A stretch of 64,000 nucleotides of DNA, from contig CAVSAT010000008.1 in the NCBI GenBank assembly GCA_963726005.1, forward strand, positions 165,429 through 229,428. Reading direction: 5' to 3'. Shown here piece by piece: positions 42,999-50,819 of this stretch. Positions within the stretch are counted from its first letter, which is position 1; each line of letters opens with the position of its first letter. Under the pieces are notes generated by a model that searched no databases, had not been told where the DNA came from, and was given only the letters and a program-made list of their open reading frames with translations. The position numbers were made by a program, and so were the translations under genes. Source of the stretch: Bog-473 sp963726005 (GTDB lineage: Bacteria; Actinomycetota; Acidimicrobiia; Acidimicrobiales; RAAP-2).

Positions 42999-45012
42999 CA
43001 CCACCCAGGCCGAAGAATTCGAGTACCCCGGCGAAGAGGACGTCGGTGCACCGCCCCGCGTCCCGCGGGCGTGGCGACGGTCGGCCTGGCTCCGCCCGCA
43101 TCTGCTGTGGGCCATGGCCGGCGGCGTGGTCGGCTACCTGATCGGGCACTGGCTCGGCAACGTCGTCGCCAGCGGCTACGCCCAGACCTCGGGCGCCTCC
43201 GATTTGAACTCCGTTGCCATCGTGCTCGGGCTCTCGTTCGGTGTGGCGGGCTGGATGGCCGGCATCGGCGGGCTGACCTACCCGGTGTCCAAGATCCTCG
43301 GCTACGAGCTGTCGCCGCCCCCGCCCGAGAGGACCTGGGCCCGCTACTTCCGCATGACTGACGACCACAAGGTGGTGGGTTGGCAGTACGCGGTGGGCGT
43401 CCTCATGTTCCTCTTCACCGGCGGGCTACTGGCGATGCTCATCCGCACCGAGCTGTTGAGCCCGACCAGCCACGTGTTCGGCCCCGGTGTCTACATCGCC
43501 ATCGTGAGCGAGCACGGCACGATCATGATGATGATGGCCTCCTCGGCCGTGGTGGGCCCGCTCGGGAACTGGCTCGTCCCGCTCATGATCGGTTCGCGGC
43601 GCATGGCGTACCCTCGCGTGGAGGCCTTCTCCTTCTGGATCTTCATGGCGGGCTATCTGGTGATCCTCAGCGCGCTGTTCTTCGGCGGGTTCCCCACCGG
43701 ATGGACCGGCTATGCGCCGCTACAAACGCAGGCGGGCGGCGGCATGGATTCGTATCTGGTGGGCTTCGCCGTGATCGGCATCGGCATGATCATGGCCGGG
43801 TTCAACCTGGCCGCCACCATCATCAACTACCGCGCGCCCGGAATGACCTGGAGCCGGGTGCCCATCTTCGTCTGGGGCATTCTGGCCACCACGGCCCTGC
43901 TGACGTTGGCCACCCCCTGCTTGGTCGTCGCCGGCTTCTTCGGGATCCTGGACCGCACCGCGCAGACCGCGTTCTTCGTGAACGAGCACGGCGGCAGCAA
44001 CTTCTTGTGGCAGAACCTGTTCTGGTTCTTCGGCCATCCCGAGGTCTACATCATGGCCTTGCCCGGCTTCGGGATCGTGATGGAGATCCTGCCGGTCTTC
44101 ACCCGCAAACCGCTCTTCGCCTACAAGGTGGCCGCCGCCGGGATGTTGGGCGTCGCTTTGCTCTCGTTCTTCGTCTGGCAACACCACCTGTTCCAGAGTG
44201 GCATCAACCCGGACATGCGCCCGCTGTTCATGCTGACGACGGAGCTCATCTCCATACCGACCGGCTTCCTCTTCCTGGTCGCCCTCGGGACCCTCTGGAA
44301 GGCGAAAATCAGATTCGACACGCCGATGCTCTTCTGTCTGGGCATGCTGTTCAACTTCTTGATCGGCGGGGTCACCGGCGTGTTCCTCTCCGACGTCCCG
44401 GTCAACGTGACGGTGCACGGCAGCTTCTTCGTGCTCGCGCACTTTCACTACACGATCATGGGCGGCCTCATCTTCGCCCTTTTCGGCGGTTTCTACTACT
44501 GGTTCCCCAAGATTACGGGCAAGACCTTGAACCGCAAACTGAGCAAGTGGCACTTCTGGACGTTCTTCATCTTCTTCAACCTGACCTTCTTCCCGATGTT
44601 CTTCATCGGGATCTTGGGCCAGCCGCGACGGGTGTTCGAGTACGCGACCAACCTGCAGACCCTGAACGACATCGCGAGCGTCAGCGCCTACTTCCTGGGC
44701 GCGTCGTTCCTCCTCTTCATCGTCAACTTCGTCTGGTCGATCTACCTGAACCCGCACCCGGCGCCGCAGAACCCGTGGAACTCGCTCGGGCTGGAGTGGC
44801 AGACGCCCACGCCGGTGCCCTGGTTCAACTTCGAGCACATCCCGGTCGTCACGAACGACCCGTACCACTACGGGGAGCCCGACGCGTTGCCCGTGGCCGA
44901 TCTGGGTCGCCATATGGCTGCGGTGGGCGCGGCGCCCGCGGGGTCGGTCAGCCCAGAGGATCTGGGCGCCGGCGTCGAAGGTGACGGAGATCCCCGTCCG
45001 CCCATTGCGTAG
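42988..45012 (+). CDS. ctaD: Cytochrome c oxidase subunit I, with atypical proton-channel residues
   Basis: 674 residues, heme-copper oxidase with about 14 helices. All heme and CuB ligands are seen: SEHGTIM (heme a His), FGHPEVY (H350 and the cross-linked Tyr), VWQHHLF (CuB His pair) and AHFHYTIMGG (heme ligands). Departures from A1-type enzymes: the D-channel entrance (GAPDMAFPRxNN) reads GSRRMAYPRVEA, so the Asp is R205 and an Asn is E212. The K-channel Lys after PTG is L428 (PTGFLFL). The N-terminal ~100 residues add two extra helices. The C-terminal tail is hydrophilic. Confidence 0.95.
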   Translation: MAIDTTQAEEFEYPGEEDVGAPPRVPRAWRRSAWLRPHLLWAMAGGVVGYLIGHWLGNVVASGYAQTSGASDLNSVAIVLGLSFGVAGWMAGIGGLTYPVSKILGYELSPPPPERTWARYFRMTDDHKVVGWQYAVGVLMFLFTGGLLAMLIRTELLSPTSHVFGPGVYIAIVSEHGTIMMMMASSAVVGPLGNWLVPLMIGSRRMAYPRVEAFSFWIFMAGYLVILSALFFGGFPTGWTGYAPLQTQAGGGMDSYLVGFAVIGIGMIMAGFNLAATIINYRAPGMTWSRVPIFVWGILATTALLTLATPCLVVAGFFGILDRTAQTAFFVNEHGGSNFLWQNLFWFFGHPEVYIMALPGFGIVMEILPVFTRKPLFAYKVAAAGMLGVALLSFFVWQHHLFQSGINPDMRPLFMLTTELISIPTGFLFLVALGTLWKAKIRFDTPMLFCLGMLFNFLIGGVTGVFLSDVPVNVTVHGSFFVLAHFHYTIMGGLIFALFGGFYYWFPKITGKTLNRKLSKWHFWTFFIFFNLTFFPMFFIGILGQPRRVFEYATNLQTLNDIASVSAYFLGASFLLFIVNFVWSIYLNPHPAPQNPWNSLGLEWQTPTPVPWFNFEHIPVVTNDPYHYGEPDALPVADLGRHMAAVGAAPAGSVSPEDLGAGVEGDGDPRPPIA

Positions 45013-45027
45013 GGTAGCGAGGAGGCC

Positions 45028-45705
45028 ATGGCACACCAACCGGTCGAGAACCAGCAGTTCGAGAGCTTCCCCGAGCTCCGGGAGACGCCCGAGGAGATCG
45101 CGTTCGAGCTGCGCGCCCAGGAGGGTGCGCTGTGGACCGGCAGCCGCCTGCTCATCGGCATCTTCGTCTTCGCGTTCGCGTCGCTGGCCTTCGCCTACTT
45201 CTATCTCCGCTCGGCGAACAACGAGAACCTGTGGCGGCCCGGGGGGATCACCGCACCCACCGCGATCGGCGCCGCCATCTTCGCCGTCAGCGTCGCCAGC
45301 GCGCTGATCGTCCAATACGGAGAGCGACGCTTTCGTGCCAACGAGACGTTGGACTGGCAGGTGGCGGGGTGGTTGGCCGTCTTCGGGGGCCTCCTGGCCG
45401 TCAGTCTCCAGATCTGGCAGCTCACCGCCCTCCCCTTCTTCCCGGGTTCGAGCGGGTACGCGTCCTGCTTCATCGCCTGGGGGGCGATGAACATCGTTGT
45501 CCTGCTCAGCGGGACCTACTGGATTGAAACGATCCTCGCCCGGGAGCTCCGACTCCGCCGCGCCATGGCGCAGGACGGTGGCGCACCGACTTCGACCCTG
45601 CCGGTGGCCCGTCTGTTCCGGGTCAACTTGAACGGCTGCACCTACTTCTGGGGCTTCATCGCCCTGATCGCGACGTTTTTCTGGGTACTCTTCTATGTCA
45701 TCTGA
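45028..45705 (+). CDS. ctaE: Cytochrome c oxidase subunit III
   Basis: 225 residues, five membrane helices. The first helix carries FVFAFASLAFAYFYLRS, and the conserved glutamate-bearing helix is in GAAIFAVSVASALIVQYGERRF. There is a final FWGFIALIATFFWVLFYVI helix. It starts at ATG 45028 with AGGAGG upstream, 15 bases after the ctaD stop. It is shorter than the 7-helix mitochondrial type but normal for actinobacterial/thermophile-type subunit III. Confidence 0.9.
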   Translation: MAHQPVENQQFESFPELRETPEEIAFELRAQEGALWTGSRLLIGIFVFAFASLAFAYFYLRSANNENLWRPGGITAPTAIGAAIFAVSVASALIVQYGERRFRANETLDWQVAGWLAVFGGLLAVSLQIWQLTALPFFPGSSGYASCFIAWGAMNIVVLLSGTYWIETILARELRLRRAMAQDGGAPTSTLPVARLFRVNLNGCTYFWGFIALIATFFWVLFYVI

Positions 45706-45723
45706 GACCAGAGGAGGGATTCG

Positions 45724-45849
45724 GTGATCATTGCGGGCCTCGCCAGTACTCAGGCTCTGACCGTCGCCGTCCCGATCGGGACCCTCGCAGTCGTGTGCAT
45801 CTGGGGCTTCTTCGTTCGCCGGCCGACTAGGCGCCGCTCCACGAGATGA
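45724..45849 (+). CDS. 41-residue single-helix membrane peptide in the oxidase operon
   Basis: GTG 45724, preceded by GAGGAGG, encodes 41 residues: one hydrophobic helix (ALTVAVPIGTLAVVCIWGFF) and a very basic tail (RRPTRRRSTR). The stop overlaps the next gene's ATG (ATGA, 45846-45849). Its position between subunit III and CtaG suggests a small accessory oxidase subunit, analogous to the tiny subunit IV/CcoQ-type peptides. No homology can be claimed. Confidence 0.6.
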   Translation: MIIAGLASTQALTVAVPIGTLAVVCIWGFFVRRPTRRRSTR

Positions 45850-46661
45850 GCGAAGGGGCTGCCCCGGGGCGGCCCCGCCGGCGCTCTTCGACCTGGCGCA
45901 CCGTGTGCCTGGTGGCGGCCGTCATCGTCGTGGTCCTTGCTCTGGTCCCGCCGTTCGCCACCGAAGCGCGTCGCACCGAGTACGCCGCGGCGCTGCAGTT
46001 CTCGCTCTTTGCCGTCGCCATCCCCGCGCTCGTCGCTCTCGGCGCCCCCTGGCGCCTGCTCCGTCTGGCGGCTATCAACGCGCCGGGGGAGCGGCCGCGC
46101 CCGGCCGACCGCCTGGCCGACCGCCGGCGACGCCATCGCGAGCTGCCGTGGGCGCTCGCCTTCGTCGCGGCCGACCTTGGGGTGGCGATCGCCTGGCACG
46201 CCCCCGGCCCCGTGAGCACGCTCGGCGCGCACGGCTGGCTCGCCGAAATCGAAGGGGTCATCCTGCTCGCCTTCGGGCTCGGGCTGTGGCTCGAGCTGGT
46301 GTCCTCGCCCCCCCTCGAGCCGCGTTCTGGCCACCTCCGCCGGGTTGTGCTGGCGGCCTTCTCCATGTGGGCGTTCTGGATCCTGGCCTACGTCACCGGC
46401 CTGTCGAACCACGGCTTCTACCACAACTTCCATCACGCGGCCGGCGGGCTCAGCGCGGCAGCCGACCAGCAGATCTCCTCGGTGGTGCTCTGGTTCGTGG
46501 CGGCGGCCGCCTTCATCCCGCTGATCTTCTGGAACGCGCTCACCTGGCTCCAGTCGGAGGAGGACGCCGATACGGAGTTGCAAACGCTCGCCCGCGCCGA
46601 GCGCCGCCGGGGCACGTCGCCGTACCCTCCCAATCGGGGCGGCGCCACCCCGACGCCCTGA
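45846..46661 (+). CDS. Second CtaG-like cytochrome oxidase assembly protein
   Basis: 271 residues, about six to seven membrane helices. The family pattern is degenerate relative to the 40197 copy: LQFSLFAVAIPALVALGAPW replaces the first His helix, whereas VAIAWHAPGP and GLSNHGFYHNFHH retain histidines. It is probably a diverged PF09678 member retained for copper-centre assembly or as an accessory subunit. The ATG overlaps the 41-residue gene. Confidence 0.72.
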   Translation: MSEGAAPGRPRRRSSTWRTVCLVAAVIVVVLALVPPFATEARRTEYAAALQFSLFAVAIPALVALGAPWRLLRLAAINAPGERPRPADRLADRRRRHRELPWALAFVAADLGVAIAWHAPGPVSTLGAHGWLAEIEGVILLAFGLGLWLELVSSPPLEPRSGHLRRVVLAAFSMWAFWILAYVTGLSNHGFYHNFHHAAGGLSAAADQQISSVVLWFVAAAAFIPLIFWNALTWLQSEEDADTELQTLARAERRRGTSPYPPNRGGATPTP

Positions 46662-46663
46662 GC

Positions 46664-47320
46664 TCACCTCGAGGGCGCAGTCGTCCGCGAGGTCGGCGTC
46701 GCAGGAACCGGGGGCAGGTCCACCGGCTGCAGGTGGGTGTCGAGGTCGCGATCGGCGGCGTTCTCGTCGGTGAGGGCGCGGCGCCGGTCCGACGCCAGCA
46801 CGTTCTCCTCCTTCGAGAGGTTGCGCACCGCGGCGGCATCGTTCGGGTCGTTCATAAGCGTCTGCACGTCTTCGATCACCCGCAGCGCGTCCGACGTGGT
46901 CCACAGCGTGGCGGTCGCGATCAGGTCGCCCAGCTCCTTGCCGGCCGTGGTCCCGGGCACCTGGATGTTGGTGGTGAGGTCGTAGATGCCCTGGCTGGTG
47001 AACGAGCACGCCGACTGGTCGTCGCTCAGGAGCCCGGGCGTGGGCGCGCGATCCGCGGCGCTCAGCTGGTGGTCGGCCTGGAGGGCCCAGATTCCGAGCG
47101 CCTGGTGCACGGCATAGGCACACGGCTCGAGATCGGAATTCACTTCGCTCATCACGCTGCGCTCCGCGGCGATGTCGCTCGCCCTCGAGGTCGGGGTCGG
47201 CAGGTCGGTGAGCACGGTGATCAAGGCGATCACGAGGACCGCGGCGGCGATGGCGAGGCGCCGGTGCCGCTGCCAGATGGGTGGCTTCTTCGTGACCGCG
47301 GCGGCGTCCGTAACCGTCAC
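46664..47320 (-). CDS. Membrane-anchored extracytoplasmic protein, unknown
   Basis: 218 residues. A cytosolic stub, one helix (RLAIAAAVLVIALITVLTDL, about 20-40) and an outside domain of about 175 residues, mainly helical, with two cysteines (EPCAYAVHQ and QSACSFTSQG) that could pair. The tail is rich in Pro and Thr. I recognise no family. It is co-directional with and overlaps the SCO1 gene by 4 bases, so it is expressed with copper-delivery genes. Confidence 0.6.
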   Translation of the reverse strand: MTVTDAAAVTKKPPIWQRHRRLAIAAAVLVIALITVLTDLPTPTSRASDIAAERSVMSEVNSDLEPCAYAVHQALGIWALQADHQLSAADRAPTPGLLSDDQSACSFTSQGIYDLTTNIQVPGTTAGKELGDLIATATLWTTSDALRVIEDVQTLMNDPNDAAAVRNLSKEENVLASDRRRALTDENAADRDLDTHLQPVDLPPVPATPTSRTTAPSR

Positions 47321-48216
47321 TGCCCGATGAGCCTTCCGGCGTAGGTGGCCATGCCCTGGGCCCAGCGTGCCTCACTGGGCACGGCCAGGGTGAAAGCTCC
47401 GGTGGAGCTCTCGTCGGCGAACGGCGTCGCCCTGTAGCGCAGGATGCCATGGGGATCGAGAAAGTCCATGACGTCGGTGTGCGCCTCGAGTCCAGTTTTG
47501 GTGTTGAGCGAGATGGACACGCCGTAGGCCTTCCACAGCGGGTTGAGCGTGGTGAGTGGTCCGGTGACCATGTGCCAGTTGGGCAGCGCGTGCAGCCCCG
47601 TCCCGTTCACCGCCCGCGCCTCCGCCGACGCCGCGAGGGCCGAGGGATCGGTGTTCATCGTGATGAATTCGACGTCGGCCGCCCGCGCGCCGAGGTCGGC
47701 GTCCGCCTGCTGAATCTCTGACGCCAGCACGGGGCAGATGTCGTTGCACGGGGCACTGAAGAAGGTGAGCACCACCACCCGGGCCGGCTGCGTGGGCACC
47801 GACACCGATTGCCCGCGCTGGTCCGTCAGGACGAAGGGGGTGGCGTGCCGCGGGCCCGGGACGGTCAGGCCCATGAACGAAGCCAGCGGTGCAGCGAGGG
47901 ACCGGTCGGAGGCAGGCGGCGCCGGCGTGTCGGCGGGCGCCGTGCGGACCGGGTTCGGTGCCGTCGTCGTCGCGGGCCAGGGGTTGAGGCCGCTCGAGGA
48001 GAAGAGGTGCTCCGCGACGAATCCGCCCAGGCTCAACACGAGGACCACCCCGAGCACCCACCAGACGAACTGGGCCGGGATTCCTGGCGCCCCTTCGGCG
48101 AGCGCCGCTGAGCGGTCCACTCCGGGGGTCAAAGGACTCGGACCGAGCCCGGACCCGACCGGGACGGGTGCCCCGGCCCGTGGGTCGTCACCGCCGGTCT
48201 CGGTGCGGCCGCTCAC
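47317..48216 (-). CDS. SCO1/SenC copper chaperone
   Basis: 299 residues. A Pro-rich cytosolic leader, one membrane helix (FVWWVLGVVLVLSLGGFVA) and a thioredoxin-fold SCO1 domain. Copper ligands are CNDIC in FFSAPCNDICPVLASEI and the later His in GLEAHTDVMDFLDP. It delivers copper to CuA of CtaC. The start is GTG 48216, 4 bases after the stop of the TlpA-like gene. It is the second SCO1-type protein here; the other is fused to a membrane domain at 37090. Confidence 0.88.
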   Translation of the reverse strand: MSGRTETGGDDPRAGAPVPVGSGLGPSPLTPGVDRSAALAEGAPGIPAQFVWWVLGVVLVLSLGGFVAEHLFSSSGLNPWPATTTAPNPVRTAPADTPAPPASDRSLAAPLASFMGLTVPGPRHATPFVLTDQRGQSVSVPTQPARVVVLTFFSAPCNDICPVLASEIQQADADLGARAADVEFITMNTDPSALAASAEARAVNGTGLHALPNWHMVTGPLTTLNPLWKAYGVSISLNTKTGLEAHTDVMDFLDPHGILRYRATPFADESSTGAFTLAVPSEARWAQGMATYAGRLIGQ

Positions 48217-48220
48217 CGGC

Positions 48221-48865
48221 TCAGCGCTCCCCTTCGAGCCGCCGCACCCATCGTTGGAGCGAGGGAACGGTCTGCGGACCGAGGGCTGCGCCCACGACAT
48301 GGCCCTCGGCGTCGAGGAAGTAGCTCACCGGCAACGCGTTGATCAGGTAGTGCGTCGCCACCGTGGCGTTTGTATCGAGCGCCACGCGATAGGTGGCGTG
48401 GGCCCCGGCGAGCAGCCGTGCGGCGGCAGCGTGCGAGCTCTCGTTCGAGTCCACCCCCACCACGGACACCCGACCGGCATGTGTCCGGGCCACGTCGGCC
48501 ACCGCCGCCAGTTCCTCCCGGCAGTCGGTGCACCACGAGGCGAAGAAGTTGACGATCACGGGAGTACCGCGATACATCGACAGCGACACCGGGGCGCCAC
48601 CCTCGAGAGCCGGCAGCGAGAAGTCGGGAGCCGTGGTCCCGGTTCTGAGCACGGGCGGGGGTGACACCTTCAGGGCGGCCGAGCCCGGACCCGCAGGCTG
48701 GGAAGGCCCGCGGACGATCACGAACACCACGAAGCCGACGAGGCCTGCCGCCGCTATGGCAGCGATCAACTTGAAGACCCGGTCCGGGGAGCCCCTGCGG
48801 CGGACGGGCGGGCGCGGCAGCGCTTCCGTCTGGTCGTGCGCCTGCACTGACCCCCCACGTTCCAC
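48221..48865 (-). CDS. TlpA-like membrane-anchored thioredoxin
   Basis: 214 residues. One helix (LIAAIAAAGLVGFVVFVIV, about 33-51), then a redoxin domain with TAPDFSLPALEG and active site WCTDC in FFASWCTDCREEL. The cis-Pro loop is INALPVSYF. It probably keeps the cysteines of SCO1 and CuA reduced, as it lies immediately upstream of the SCO1 gene in the same operon. Confidence 0.87.
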   Translation of the reverse strand: MERGGSVQAHDQTEALPRPPVRRRGSPDRVFKLIAAIAAAGLVGFVVFVIVRGPSQPAGPGSAALKVSPPPVLRTGTTAPDFSLPALEGGAPVSLSMYRGTPVIVNFFASWCTDCREELAAVADVARTHAGRVSVVGVDSNESSHAAAARLLAGAHATYRVALDTNATVATHYLINALPVSYFLDAEGHVVGAALGPQTVPSLQRWVRRLEGER

Positions 48866-48923
48866 GCTGGTCAGGCTAGCGAGGACCTTCCGCGACTTCG
48901 CGGTCGGTCCGAGGGCGCTCCGC

Positions 48924-49199
48924 TCACCATTCGGCCGGGCGCTCGGCCGGGCTCGTGGCCTCCTCCCGCTTGCGCAGCCGTGCGGCCCGTGCCTCGGGAT
49001 CCTCGTGGATCAGGTGCCACCAGGCCGCGATCGCGATGCCGGCGAAGATCGGCCATTCGAAGGCGTAGAACCAGCTGAGTCCGTTGCCGCTCAGCGCCCG
49101 TCCCGCCTGCCACCAGGTCGCGGCGGCGCAGCCGGCGGCCACGATCGCGACCTCGATGTGCAGCAACACCGCTCGTGGCGAGAACCATCGACGCCTCAC
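48924..49199 (-). CDS. Small two-helix membrane protein
   Basis: 91 residues from GTG 49199. Two helices (VLLHIEVAIVAAGCAAATWWQ and FEWPIFAGIAIAAWWHL) flank a short NGLSWFYA loop, and an acidic/basic coiled tail follows. This type of small protein commonly accompanies actinobacterial oxidase genes (recalled). An upstream ATG (49268) would give a 114-residue form with a poor N-terminus. Confidence 0.62.
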   Translation of the reverse strand: MRRRWFSPRAVLLHIEVAIVAAGCAAATWWQAGRALSGNGLSWFYAFEWPIFAGIAIAAWWHLIHEDPEARAARLRKREEATSPAERPAEW

Positions 49200-49515
49200 G
49201 GGAGCATCGTAGGACTGCGCATGCTCGAAGATCGCGGCTGATGGGCAGCACTGCTTTCGTGACCCCAACCCTCGTTTCCAACCGCTCGGCGCAGAAGGCG
49301 CGCGCGGTTCGACCCGGGGGACGACGCGGTCAGTCGGGGCGTCGCCAGTTTGCCCCCGTCGCCGTCGCCCTCGCCGCGGTGACCACGTGAGTGGCGCTCG
49401 TCACGGGAGGCGCGCCGATTGGGGACGGCGGCACGGCCGCGTGCGGGTGGGAGACGGTACAGACCGAGCCGCGGCACCCGTCATGACCCTGCGCGCAGCA
49501 CTGCCCGAGGAGGGA
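49200..49515. other. Intergenic stretch, no gene seen
   Basis: Only short frames with biased Arg content; no motif, RNA or repeat recognised. Confidence 0.5.
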
Positions 49516-49851
49516 CTACCGCTTCGCCGGCAACGAACGGGCGAAGGCGGTGCCGAGGTCGACCCACTTGGCCAGCTGACGCTTGGTCCGCAAGTCATCT
49601 GCGGCGACCCGCAGCCACCCGGCCATCGGCCTCCCCCGCATGACGGCCACTGACGCCTTCGTCGTGGCCACGAGCGTGTCGGACCGTTCGGGGTCGACCC
49701 GCACGAGAATGCCGCCCTGACCGCTTGCGGCGATCGCCATGTTGCCACCCATGAGGAACGCGATACTACCGAACATCTTCTTCTCGCTCAGCCCGCGCTC
49801 AGTGGCGACCAGGGCCCGGATCCGGTCGGCGAGGTCCTCGTCGTAGGCCAT
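49516..49851 (-). CDS. TfoX N-terminal domain protein
   Basis: 111 residues. It opens with DEDLADRIRALVATERGLSEKKMFGSIAFLMGGNMA, the TfoX-N signature (KKMFGx-x-FLxxGNM), and ends in GWLRVAADDL with a basic tail. The domain is small and of unclear biochemical function. In gamma-proteobacteria TfoX regulates competence, but stand-alone actinobacterial members are uncharacterised. Confidence 0.82.
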   Translation of the reverse strand: MAYDEDLADRIRALVATERGLSEKKMFGSIAFLMGGNMAIAASGQGGILVRVDPERSDTLVATTKASVAVMRGRPMAGWLRVAADDLRTKRQLAKWVDLGTAFARSLPAKR

Positions 49852-49887
49852 GGCACCAAAGCGTAGACAGTGCCGACGGACGCGGCG

Positions 49888-50277
49888 CTAGGGCCCCTCG
49901 TACGCCGCCCGCGCGGGAGCCAGGTCGAAGTACTCGCGCCAGGCCGCGATCCGGCCGCCGTCCAGCTCGAACACGGCGCAGATGAGCAGCGTCACCGTCC
50001 GGCCGTTGAGGGTGATGACGTCCGTCCGCTCGTTCATCACCACATCGCGCGTCGCCACATGATGGCGGACCGCCAATCGCCCCGGAGGCTTGCCGGCGAA
50101 TCCTCGCACCCAGGCTGCGACGGCACCCTTTCCCTCAATGGGGGTCAGCGGCATGCCGTGGTAGACGGCGTCTTCGGTCAGGCACTCGAGTATGAACTCC
50201 GTGTCCCGGTGTTCCCACGCCGCAATGAACGAGCGGACCAGCGCGTCGTTCGCCTCGGCACTGCCGTCGGAAATCAC
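49888..50277 (-). CDS. SnoaL-like/limonene-epoxide-hydrolase-family protein
   Basis: 129 residues of the NTF2-like fold: LVRSFIAAWEHRDTEFILECLTEDAVYHGMPLTPIEGKGAV and a late GRIAAWREYFDLA. This pattern matches limonene-1,2-epoxide hydrolase-type proteins, which use Asp/Arg/Asp in the pocket. An epoxide substrate is not demonstrated. Start GTG 50277. Confidence 0.72.
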   Translation of the reverse strand: MISDGSAEANDALVRSFIAAWEHRDTEFILECLTEDAVYHGMPLTPIEGKGAVAAWVRGFAGKPPGRLAVRHHVATRDVVMNERTDVITLNGRTVTLLICAVFELDGGRIAAWREYFDLAPARAAYEGP

Positions 50278-50323
50278 CGCGGGCGAATCTAATGGGAAGA
50301 CGCCCGCGAGCGGGACCCGCGGG

Positions 50324-50818
50324 CTATGCCAGCCCGTCGAGGAGCTCGCGGCACCGCTGGGCGTCTTGGAGGAGCTTCGTCCTGAAGCCGTCCATCCGGG
50401 CGAGCTTGGCGGTGATCTGCTGCGCCAAGGACTCGTTGAGGACCATCGCCTCTTGGAGGGTGGCCTTCTGCTCGGCCCGCGCCTTCTTGGTCGTGGCGCC
50501 CTTGGCGGCACGGTACGAGGCGCGTAGTTGGTCCAGCCTCGTCTCGAGCGCGAGGAACTCGCGGATCTCGTCGAGATTCATGCCAAGGACCTGGCGCAAC
50601 TCGAGGATCCGCTGCAGGTGGGCCAGGTCGTCGGTCGTGTAGCGGCGCTCGCCTCCGGCGGTGTACAACGACGGCGTCAGCAGGCCCAGCTCCTCGTAGT
50701 AACGCAGGGTCCGGGCCGACACGCCGACGCGCGTCGCCGCGTCGCTGATGCGGATGCCCGCCTCGGCGGCTTCCTCACCCACCGACGACCCCTCCTTGCG
50801 CTGCGTGGACACGACCAT
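50324..50818 (-). CDS. MerR-family transcriptional regulator
   Basis: 164 residues. The winged-helix N-terminus (IRISDAATRVGVSARTLRYYEELGLL, about 21-46) is followed by GGERRYTTDDLAHLQRI and a long dimerisation helix. The C-terminal coiled part has no cysteine metal site, so it is not a metal sensor of the MerR/CueR type. It is encoded one base after the MFS exporter stop in the same direction, so it is probably autoregulated with the exporter. Confidence 0.87.
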   Translation of the reverse strand: MVVSTQRKEGSSVGEEAAEAGIRISDAATRVGVSARTLRYYEELGLLTPSLYTAGGERRYTTDDLAHLQRILELRQVLGMNLDEIREFLALETRLDQLRASYRAAKGATTKKARAEQKATLQEAMVLNESLAQQITAKLARMDGFRTKLLQDAQRCRELLDGLA

Positions 50819-50819
50819 C

